The notes beneath the pieces were generated by a model that did not search any database, was not told the origin of the DNA, and saw only the letters and a list, made by a program, of their open reading frames with translations. A stretch of DNA of 64,000 nucleotides from Phoronis australis (Eukaryota; Phoronida; Phoronidae). Positions 26,501 to 38,500 of this stretch are shown piece by piece. The position numbers and the translations under genes are program-made. The DNA lies in assembly GCA_002633005.1 (NCBI GenBank), contig NMRA01000200.1:344527-408526 (forward strand), written 5' to 3'. Position 1 is the first letter of the stretch; each line of letters starts with the position of its first letter.

Positions 26501-29500
26501 GTTGGGAGCCTCGGCTTGGCAAAGTTTTAGTGTCCAACCTTTATGTTTCATATTTTTGTTTATGAGTCATCGAGAAATTCGAGCGCCTGTGATTGGCATT
26601 GCCATTGCATTGGCATTGGGCATCAATCATTTGACGAAGTAGTTTACTAGTAGTCAACATGTGGCGTACTCTAGACACATTATCCATCTTTAAATAAATA
26701 TTTTAAGACATGTTCCACAAGGTTATTAAACCATGGAGCTCAATTTTGCCTAAATTAAAATCGTTCCTGTGGTAGTAGCCTTGGTACCAAGCTGTATACT
26801 AAATATACAGCTTTGCGCGGATGTGGGTAAAAACTGACCAGATAAAATCTGACACAAAATTACTGTCATTAAAAACTACTCTTCCTTGACGAAACCAAAT
26901 TATTTTCCGGTTTTGGAAAAATTGGCGTTTTACCATTATTCTGCTGCTAAAATTGTGGTACGATCTTTTGCATCGACTTTTGGCGACATGAAATATTACG
27001 TCACCTATTGGCCGATTCTTCAATCAACTGTTGTTCTTTCATGAGGTTGCGTAACCCATCACAACAAATTATTGGAACTGATGTGATTTAAAACTTTACA
27101 GGCTATAGTAGTGATGCTGTCAAAACAGAAACGGATCAGTTCTCAGAAATGTGTCAGTTCCCAATTTCAATTACTGAACGAAGAACTATTTGTAAAGAAA
27201 TGTTGATTGTGGGAGTATTTGTTCGAGTTGGAAGGAATTAAAGACATCAACAGCTTACTATGTACACCTCTATGCTCAGTAAGAATGTGACTTTGCTGAA
27301 AAGCTTGCTGTATAGTGCACATATTCACAAGGCCTCTCATGTACTCACAATGACAATTTCATCAACTAAAAACTACGTCATTTGTGACAGTAAACTGTCT
27401 GTGAAGCCAATAACTTCTTCAAACATATCAATCTATAAATAATCAGAAGACTGAGTGGTCCACTACCATGTGCAGTTGTTTTAAGCACACAAACAATGGC
27501 TGAAGCAAAGAAAACTGATGGTAATCGTACCAAATTACAATAACGGTATTTTACCACCAAAGGGACTTGAATTGCATCTGATTAGGTTATTCTTAAGTGC
27601 TGACCATTCTGTGAATAGATGTGCATTTTGAAAGAATGCCAAACAGAAAATTATAAAAAAGTGAAACAACAATTTTTAGCAATGCGAGTTTTTCTTAAGA
27701 AAGGTTACTGTAAAATCCACGGGGGCATTGGCTGAGCATGTGCATTCCACAGGTTAACAGCAATCGTGATTAAGGAATTGAGATATGATTGTAGGTTTAG
27801 CGAATGTTCAGGTTCTCAAGTTTTGCATACTACCATTGCGTGTACTTTCGCCTGTCATAGCTATTTATTTGCCCAAAAAATCATTTAGTTGCAGTTATTT
27901 AGAAAAAGTTTTTACAGTTTAATGATTAATAATGTAGTTCTTATAAGCCAGACCGTGATTAGTAAGTTGACTGAAAACAGGGAACATAGCTAATGTGTGA
28001 ATTGATTAACATGTTTCTTGGACACGCTTAATGACTTATGTCTGCATTTTTGTTGCAAGCTTATTTGTCAAACATTTTACACAAGTTAGTGTGTTTGTTG
28101 AGAGAAGAAATGACTGAATAATTGACTCCTTTATGCTCAGTAGATATTCTTCATTGAGTCGCTGTGTAACAATTGACTGTCATTAAATAAACTAATTGGT
28201 AAATAAACAACAAGGTAATTACGATAATTTCTGAAAACATGTTACAAGCATGATGTCTGATTCTGGCCAGATGCCTGTTTCTAATAATTAGTGCAGTTTT
28301 TGAAGTCATTTGTAATAGCAGTATCTGTTACATTTGTTTTCCCTCTCATGTTGGTACTGAAGACACAGAACAGAAGTGATGATGTAGTTATGGATGTAAA
28401 AAACTGAAAGCTGAACATGCTGTGGTATATTTCATTGTTTATTGTTAGTTTTTCATTTTGTTTTGAGATTGATGAAGTTTCTATTTCTAAATGAAATTAC
28501 TGTAATGTCTGTGAAGCATACATAGGTTAAGACAATAACTCGTCATCAGCCTGCAATATCACAGATAAGTGGACTTTTAATTTCCAGTAAAAATTTATAC
28601 TTCATTGTGGTATGGTTTTTGCCGTATGGATTCCATAAAACAAAATCGAATTAAGCATTTTAACCCGTCCAGCCTTTGAAAAATGGAAAATTCGAGAGAG
28701 GGTGCCATTTTGCTATTTTTTAGATGTTTGAAAACATTGCCTCCTTCACAACATTGTGCGTTTGTTTTTACTTTCTGTAACCTTTGTTTTGTTTTTTGTG
28801 AAATGTCAAATTGTTTCTGTATTTCAAACACTATGGTACTGGAGTATGAGATATGAAATTAGTACAAACTTGTGAAATTAGTTGGAAAAGATATTGCGTT
28901 TTGTGATAATTTGGGAAGAAGATCAGTAGTATTTCTTGACACTTTTCTTGCCAGTGCTCGCACATTTTGGAACATTTTAGTTGTGAAATCCACAGAGAGA
29001 TGTTCAAGATGTACAATAAGAAGCTTGTATTTCAGGAACTCCAATTACATAATATGTTATTGTAATTGCTAATTACATATCTGTGGTTGTTAAATATTGC
29101 GATTCCATTGCTTTTACTTAGGTTAGCCCAAAAAAGCATCATGGTTAGTTCTAGTCTCTACCTCAGCTCCACTATTCTGTTTGAAATCTATTGGAGAATG
29201 GAGACTGGCCATGTAATCAGTTCCTACAGATGTTAAGGACACTCAACTTTGCAATGATGTACCACAAATTAGTTGGTTAGAAAACTAACAAAAGACTGAC
29301 ACCTATTAGAGCTGTACAAATTTATGTAGTGTTGCATAAAAGTTGTAGAGTATGGGGGTACGTGGCAGATGTCTATTTTGGATGAGTACTAACGGAGGAA
29401 AATGTCCGCCAGATGTCTACTGCAGTGCCATTAATAATGAGTGGCTGTTCTGGAGAGCAGGGGGAGAAGGTTGTAGAGTAGTAATTGGCAGGGGACAGTT

Positions 29501-32500
29501 CCACAGTACTACAGTACCACAGTACTACAGTACCACAGTACTACAGTACCACAGTACTACAGTACCACAGTACTACAGTACCACGGTACCACAGTACTAC
29601 AGTACCACAGTAGCACAGTACTACATTGATAGTTTCAATTTCATACTCAAATTGTTACTTACACTACAATTTTTCGAAGGCTCATTACATTTTTAAAATG
29701 AAATACATTTCACTAATTTGTGGCCAAAAGATGGCTCAGATCATGCTACAATAAGTAAACATTTTTATTGATATGTTTGACATTATAAAATTTCGCTTGT
29801 CCATCATTATATTGAAGAGCATTTAATGTAGGTATTCAGTAATGGGCAGATATGTCACAGTGCATGATACCGACTAGCAGGCTTAACAGTGTTAAGACAT
29901 TAGAGAACAGTGCATGATAAGAGATGGGTTACTGTACAAGTTGGGGTTCAGCTTTTGATAGAAACAATGTACTTTTATGAAGGCTTGGCTCCTATTGAAA
30001 AAGTCAATAGATGTAATACTTGACATCACTCAGTCCTTGCAGTTAGTCTAATTGTATTTACTGTAAAATCTCACCAATTTCGCAGCAAAGCAATTACCAA
30101 AATTGACCTTTTCTCATTTTTCAAGGTTTATAACAGCATCCAGAAGTTTTCAAAATTTTGTGTGATGGCAGATGTCATGTAAACCTTGGACATGGTAAAG
30201 TATTAATTTTGTATGCAAAAGTGGTAAAATTAAATTTCATCTGTCGGCCACATTATGCCCTAAATTGGTAGCTTGTTAACACAGCAATCCTTAGATTCAA
30301 AATTTAAACCAGCGGTAAACCCACTTTCCATCACAAAGTCAGCTTTTCATTTGTGCTGCTTACCCCTTATGAAATTGGTCTCGATTTTCCTTAGGCAAAT
30401 TAGAGGTGATTTCAGGGCTTTGAAATAACTTACTGTCGTTGCCTGACATCAGGCTGTACAAGTTGGCTGACACCAGGCTGTACAAGCTGCCCGACGCCAG
30501 ACTGTACAAGTTGGCTGACGCCAGGCTGTACAAGTTGGCTGATGCCAGGCTGTACAAGTTGCCTGACACCAGGCTGTACAAGTTGACTGACGCCTGGCTG
30601 GACAAGTTGGCTGATGCCAGGCTGTACAAGTTGGCTGATGCCAGGCTGTACAAGTTGCCTGACACCAGGCTGTACAAGTTGGCTGACGCCTGGCTGGACA
30701 AGTTGGCTGACACCAGGTTGTACAAGTTGCTTGACACCAGGCTGTACAAGTTGCCTGGTCATGTCTAGTCATTTTATGTGGTGAGCATGATCTCGAGGAG
30801 TAATGGAGTGCCAGTTCTTAGCAAAACTTGAAATCACTTACTGTAAATGTTTGGGTTAACGCCCATGCTCAGTTAACCACCCACCCCCTACTTTAGGTGG
30901 ATTTTCGATTTAACCGCCCACTGCTCGGTTAAGCGCCCCCCTGCAATTTTTGAAGATTTCCAGTTAAGCGCCCACCTCTCGGTTAATCGCTCACCCCTGA
31001 TTTTTTGGGTTTGCCATTTTAACCGCCCAGGGCGTTAACCCAAACGTTTACGGTAACTTCTGAGTAAGGGTAAAGTTGAGACCAATTTTACAGTGGTGGG
31101 TGGTCTAAATCAAGAGTTTGCCTCATTCATGCAATGTGGGCTCTCTGCTTTTATAGTGTTTGTGGAATGTGGATTCTCTGCCTTTATTGAGAAATGCTGG
31201 AATGGATGTGTGATATTTCATTATGTGGACAACTACATGCAGGAGTTGGGGGCAATAACAGTTGCACTGGTTTTGTGAGATTTGTTTTAACTGAGGCCAT
31301 TTAGTCAAAACATACTCATTTGCACATGTCACAAGTCATGTTTTCACTCTTCTTAGTGTATACCTGTATGGGAACATGTTGCTGATTTACCTTGGTTTTG
31401 AATGGAAAACACTCTCTAATCCATTTTGACTAAACAATTATGTGCTAACGTACGTTTTTGGTGTAGAAAGGAATCAAAAGTTTCTGATTAATCCAATGCT
31501 GCAGTCATATTTTACCAATGAAGAGAATCTGCAAGAAACTCTGAATGTTCCAATTTATAGCTACATCCCAAAATACCATGGCATCCCCCGTAATTCTGCG
31601 ATATTCACCCATAATGCTGTACATTGTAGGACAGTTGTCTGACTGCTGCAAGATCATAACTATTTTCCGTGGAAGTTAGTTCATTATAGTGTCCCTGTTA
31701 CACAGTGATCTATTGTGCTGACATCTGTGGGTGAAGACAATGTTCTTTACTAATCTGACTGAACTCAGAGTGACCTCATCTTTATTCTACCTTTTCAAAA
31801 GGGGAGAGTCGAATTTGGGAAGTGGCTGTTGTAATTTGTTTACCCTAAAGACATCCAAAACAAGGAAGTTGATATTATCTTCAATTGTTATTACCAGCAT
31901 ATTTATGGTTCGGCAAAGGGAGTATTTCTTTACATGGAAACAAACCATGATTTGGATATAACCCTGGAGATGCGTCCTTGCATAATCCAGGTCCAGGGTA
32001 AAATCTAATTCACAAGTATTGTTAGAGAATGCAACGACATACAGTTTTTGGGACTTTCTGTACTTGGATCAGTGATTTAAATCCACGTTGATATATGATA
32101 TAAAAAAGTGGTTTACTTGCACCTCATTTGCAAATAATTCAGGTCCATTGACTTAAATGGGACATGCATCCATGTTCGATCTTTCGCTTAGTAAAAGTAC
32201 AGATCGGTAGTAATCTTGGAGAGAGTTTTGCCGTGTTAATTGCTGCTCCACTAGTGTGCTCTTACTGTCCATGCAAGATCAGAATGTGATGTGAATGTCC
32301 TCATCTTGGTTCTACTTTCACTTCCATTCACCAAACACTATGTCCTACTCGCTACTGAACGTAGTCTGAATCAACCATTTGTGTTGACTCAATGGAAGAG
32401 AGTGTATGACCAACATGGAGCGTTTTTTGTTGGGTTATCTTAAGTCACTTAAGTTTTATTGTTTCATGTATAGTAAATACAAGTGAAGGGAACAGTATTA

Positions 32501-35500
32501 AGTATGGAAAATATTCTTTTCAAAGTATCTAAGACCGAGTTTATAGACCCAAGAATCTTGTCAGTAAAGCCGGTGTAGTCACATGCTTCAGCTGCAATGC
32601 ATGACCATATCTCACAAAGTCTTGCATGGTTTTGTGTTTTTGTAAAGTTCTTACATACATGGAATGCTGCCCAGAGATCTACGTATTTTTACCATTTAGG
32701 TAACATCGAAGTAGATGCTTTCACCTTCAACAGTTTCTAGCGCGCTTTTAATTTTCTGAATTTAAGATTGCTATTTGAATCTTATTTGCATTGGGTGTCA
32801 ATTTTTTAAGCTTATAAGTTATTGCTAATGAAAACATGGTATTTTAGTAATTGAAAGATAATGTTAAGTTTCTTACTTTCTGTTCATGTGACATGTAAAC
32901 CCTCGAAGCAGGTGGTAGCCTGTTGACAGTCAAAGAAACAGTAGTTGTAACATTTTTAGAAGAGTGGTGATTAAATGTTCACACTAAGTAATGGCTGAGG
33001 ATGACAATGAACAACACAAGACTGTATTACATTGGCCACCTTTTGATGTCGGTTGACACATCCAGTGTATTGTTGTCAAGTGTTATTTAACAAGCTTTAT
33101 TGCTTGCACATATGTCAGTAATGAAAACACTTGTCCTTCTCCTTCTTACCTGGTTAGATCACCCGCAGTGATAGTCAAAGGTGTCTTGGCAATGCCTCAT
33201 CACACAAGGGTGGCTCATATGTCACCACTCCTCAACTGCCAACTTCACCTTTATTGATGTGCAGATCTTGTTGTAGATTAGGTTTATTAGAAGAAGTGAA
33301 GTGACACGAGTCTTCCTGAGATTTTGACAGTTTGCTATTTGGTAATTCTCGATTTAAACTCTGTATTACCAATATGTTCGTATATCATTTTTATTGGTGA
33401 TTTTGGATGCTTACTGCAGATTAAAATTATAAAATTAACATTTAATTACGTTACAATGTGCTGTCAAGAACAGTACCCGTAATTAATATCTGCTCAGCTA
33501 AATTTGCCAGTTCCTTAGTTGAAAGTGGCTGAATCATTTCTTACCAGGATTGTGTTGAGATGTTCAATTGACAACATGTTCCCGTGGTGTCTCTTGCAAT
33601 TAGACCATCTGTCTGTGTTAGTGCTCCTGTGGCTTACTTAGCAAATTAATGACCTAGAACAGATCACCTTTGTACTTTCATGTTCATTATTATTCTCAAG
33701 CATGCTTCAAAAATATGGCCATCTTTATAGTATTCACAGTGGTTTTAACACAAAGTTGATTTTGATAAATAATGAACAGTTTGATTTCTAACATTCAAAA
33801 CGTCTGTGCAATTCAAAGTGTAAATATGGTTATGAAATCATCTGTATAAAAAGACAAATCTCTTACATGTAATGTGATGGGGTCTAAATCGTGGAATCGC
33901 TTCAAATTGGAGATAAATACATCACGTTACTTTTGAGAGTCAGTGATGATTCATGCCATGGATACCTTAAGATTTTCACATCTGCATTTGTTGTGTTTGT
34001 TTCATACTAATTATTGGAACCTGTGCTAATATAATTTTGTTTTTGATATATTTTTCCGTAATCAGAGCTAAGTTTCTAAGTTAGAGCCTCTGGACAAGTC
34101 CGTCTTTGTTTAAATTTCAAAGACTGTTGTGTAATACTGATACCTCAGTTGTGAAATATGTATACTTCGCATCTAAAAAACAGAACAGCTTGTGTATTGC
34201 TGAATAGCGTGCTTAGCACTCCAATGATCTTATTTGTTTTTTTGTTTGTTTGTTTGGTTGTTTGTTGTACTTTGGGTCAATGGCCTTGTGTACAAGTAAA
34301 GAAGAATATTATTATTGATAATTCTGGGGACCAGCAGTAACAGTTCTGTTTCTCCTTAATGACTTGATTATTTGGTGAGTACAATGTAAAACGCTTCACT
34401 TTCTGGTTTGTAGTTTGTCAGTGAGAAGTCTACTGGATAATGTCACCTTGTGGTTATAGGCTTTCATTAAAGCATTAAAAAATTTAATTAGCTTTTCACT
34501 TTCCTTTCCAAATATTGGTGATGAAATTAAACAGAGGTTTTATGCTTGTTATGCACAGTGCTGGTTTCACTTTGAATGCGTTAATTACTGCTCAGGTCTC
34601 CAGGGACTCATTTAAGAATGTAATAAATCGAGTTAAATTGTGATCAGATTGTCTTCAAAATCACATTATTTCACCATGACCTTTGGCATCGCTTAGTTCA
34701 TTGTTTCTAATATTTGTAAAGTATTGATGTTCCCAACTGTTGTCATTCATTACGTATGTGGCCACTACTCATAGTGACTTAACTGAGCAAGATGTGGCCT
34801 TTCAATACTTAGGGACTATAGGGTTTAAAAAGTCTTGTATAGCACCCCTCTTGCGTTAGGAAGTCCAAATACTAAATTTCCTAGTGGCTGTATGATTATA
34901 TGAATTCCATATTCTTGACACACGGCTTTATTGATAAACATCTTAACTTAAGTCATAAGTTGATTTATGAGATGACATTCGTTAATTTCCATCTAGCTAG
35001 TGAGTGCTGTAGCCATCTTGTGGTAATTTCACTGTAGTGCCGTCTAGTGGCGATGTTTGAAGCTACAAGTCCATCCTTGTATCTTTGTGCAGCTCCAATT
35101 GTTGGGTGTTTTGGTTTGTCAGCTCTCACTCACCCATCTTAATTGTCTATTTATAAAACTTGTGCCTGTTTTGAGCCACAATAGTGATATAGTGTTTGTT
35201 GTTTCATATTCCAGAGCAAGGCCCTTTGTAAGCAGTGTTTTTACTTTGTGTTTGAAGAAGAAATTCACAAGACTATCACAGATGCTGAACTGTTTAAACG
35301 TGGTGAAACAGTGGCCATAGGAGCTTCAGGGGGCAAAGGTCAGTTGCTTTGGATCACTTGAAAACCCAGACCAGCTGGCGATGAAATGTATAAAAGTTAT
35401 ACAGCATCTGAGCAACCATTTGAATGGCACAAAATTGACTTCAACTTTGTTCCTTCTCTCCCAGGACTCTCATTGATGACTCTACAGTTTTGCTTGACAA

Positions 35501-38500
35501 GTGCTGAAGTCCCTGTGCTTTTTGTTGAGTGTAGCCAACTAGTGACATCTATAGTTCTATTGGTTTATCATCTGCCTACTTCTATTTTGTGCTTGTTCAA
35601 TGTACAGCTCTGTACTAAAGCCAGAGTAATTATACGTTTTGACATGCGTTACAGGAACTACTTTTGTTTTATAATTATTCCACTATTTCATCAACTGACT
35701 TGAAACGGGCTTGCTTTCTTTCTGGACAGGATTTTGTGACTGAAGGATAGGTTTGTTCCATAGCTTTTCTCTATTACCCGTCGCCTGTGTGACAATGTTC
35801 TCTTTCCTAAGTATGATTTTTAATTTATTCTATAACCACTTCTTCCTCAACCCCTTGAATTTCTAAGTTGTCTCAATATGGTCAATGTCATTTATTCTGC
35901 ATTTTGTTCAAAGTCGCATTTTTCACTCTTGTATATGAATGTATTTATTTATATTTGTAACTAAATGTCTGTTGTTGGTTAAGATTGTATTAAACCTCTT
36001 TTTCAGATTCTACAGTTCTGGCGTATGTGTTGAAGACCCTAAATGAGCGTTATGATTACGGTCTCCATCTCATCTTACTGTCTGTTGATGAAGGAATAAC
36101 AGGGTACAGGGATGACTCTTTAGAGGTGCTCTTCTGATTACTTTATAATTATCATACATACATTTAACACAATGATTTGTTGGAATAAATAGAAACAAGG
36201 ATGACTTTCTTGAGGTGCTCTTCTGGTTACTTTAGGGATATCATATATACACTGAATATCGTGATTTGACGGGGTTGATATTCATCAGTATCTCGGATGC
36301 ATCTTCACTTTGGAGATACGTAAGAGTTAAGATCCGTTATTCACAAAATTTACCTAAATTTGGTTTTATGAAAGCTGCACAGCACAAACAATGCAAATAA
36401 TGAAATCACAATTTTCGTGAATATTGTTTTTGAATACCAGAGCAGAATTCAATTTTGGTTAACAAACCTAGTCAACTTGACGGGGTCTCCTCAGTACTAG
36501 AAAATGTGTGACCTTCAAGTAAAATGTGCGACCTTGAGGTAAATTTTGCAACCTTCAAATAATCATGGGACTTGCATCAGCAGAAAATGAAGAAATGCAT
36601 GATTATGTAATATTAATTTGGCATTAACTAATAATTACAACTTTTATCCAACTGAACCCGACACCTCAAAGATTAACTGGTGGGAATTTGTAAGTTAGAG
36701 CCTGAACAATTTTGTGAGGTGTAGGTTCCTACTTGTACTGCGTAGGGACCTACTTGTACTGTGTAGGGACCTGCTTGTACTGTGTAGGGACCTGCTTGTA
36801 TTGTGTAGGGACCTGCTTGTACTGTGTAGGGACCTGCTTGTACTGTGTAGGGACCTGCTTGTACTGTGTAGGGACCTGCTTGTACTGTGTAGGGACCTGC
36901 TTGTACTGTGTAGGGACCTGCTTGTACTGTGTAGGGACCTGCTTGTACTGTGTAGGGACCTACTTGTACTGTGTAGGGACCTTCTTGTACTGTGAACTTA
37001 GCGCCCTTAGTATTACACTAGCACCATTGTTTCAAAAATGCACTCAAATTTTCGACACCGTTAGAAATTAAAGTCGGTGTATTTGACCAGTTGTTCAGTT
37101 TTTAATTGTAACCGTGGACAGTATTGAGAGTTTGTATGGAGGCAAAGAGCAGTTTGTGCACATATTAAACCTATCATTACAGACTGTCAAGAGAAACCAG
37201 CAACAGTATGATTTACCATTGAAGATTGTATCCTATGAGGTTTGTATCTGAGCTGCACGTCATGACATAACACATATGTTACTGATCACTGCCAAGTACC
37301 AATCCTGACATAACGCATTCCGTTATTGATCACTGCCAAGTACCAAATGCTTCCTGTCGATCCAGGATTTTGTCATGGGACCAACTTGTGGGTGTTTTGG
37401 ATTTCTTCATTACAGTAATGTACAAGTGACCAGTTTAACCACTTCATTACTGGTTGTTATCAAATTACAATGAAGGATTGCTGTTTGTACTTAAGTAATC
37501 GCGTTATATTTGCTTCATTTTGGCAAAATCAAGTCATCAAAGTTGTCAGTTTGGAGGTGCTTTTTATGTCAAAATTGTAATGCTATCCAAGTGTTGACTT
37601 TCTTGTTACTGAATGACACGCAGTGATGTACCCAGTGTTACTCACATGAGTCTTTATTGGAAGAATGATTGTATGTGCATGTTCGGTCGTGCTTATCTCT
37701 AATTTTGATTTTATGTTCTTGTTGTTCTTGTAGGAGTTATATGGATGGACAATGGATGCAATAGTCAAGCAAATAGGATTAAAGAACAATTGTAAGTTGA
37801 TATACTGTTTCACTTGTAGGAGTTATATGGATGGACAATGGATGCAATAGTCGAGCAAATAGAATTAAAGAATAATTGTAAGTTGTAGGAGTTATGTGGA
37901 TGGACAATGGATGCAATAATTAAGCAAATAGGATTAAAGAATAATTTTAAGTTGGTGTACTGTTCCACTTGTCTCTTGCCTGAACCACTTTGTGAACAAA
38001 TTGAACTATTCTTCAGCGGTGCCAGTATGTCATGTCACTGCTTTTAATTGTTTCAGTTTTTCACTTTGATTATGGGAAAATTGCTTGCAACAAAATCTAC
38101 CAGTATAAGAAACAGTAAAGAATATTAACAAAACAATTTTTACACAAAACCTCTGATGTGAAAACCATGAAAGTTGAACTTGTTTTCCCATCGTTACGCA
38201 TATGCGCTTGTATGACTGGGGAGCACCCTTTATGTACAGCAGAACTTGTTAAAAATGGATGGTGAGACGGGCTAAAGGCTTAATTCCATTTCTTCCGACA
38301 TACTTCTGACCTAGAAAGTTTAGAATTGGCCAGCCCCACTAAAGTCTGAAGTGTTTTGTTTAGTCGCTGATGGTTTCGATGTTCATGTTGGTAACTGAAA
38401 TAGAATGCTATCATGTTAAGGAATAGAATGCTATCATGGTAAGGAATAGAATGCTATCATGGTATATTTTGAGACCTGTTTTAAGACACTGAAAGGCCTA

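Larger units (their letters stand above)
23578..35214 (+). other. CTU1: CTU1 intron 1 (11.6 kb), repeat-filled
   Basis: The donor is acc|gtaagg and the acceptor ttccag|agc. No second gene was recognised inside on either strand. Contents include the repeat-family complex at 23.65-27.06 kb, the foldback at 24945-25592, the ACAGTAC microsatellite at 29.5 kb, the 24-bp minisatellite at 30.44 kb and the TIR element at 30841-31053. About 27.1-29.4 kb and 31.1-35.2 kb hold only AT-rich sequence with no feature I can name. Such a long first intron often carries regulatory DNA, but none is shown here. Confidence 0.8.

Noticed and set aside
30360-30772. Long overlapping ORFs on both strands (107-129 codons)
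   Set aside because: They are frames through a 24-bp minisatellite and have no non-repetitive coding sequence or splice context.
36714-37071. YCVGTCL / LCRDLLV repeat ORFs
   Set aside because: Frames of a 21-bp minisatellite inside CTU1 intron 3.
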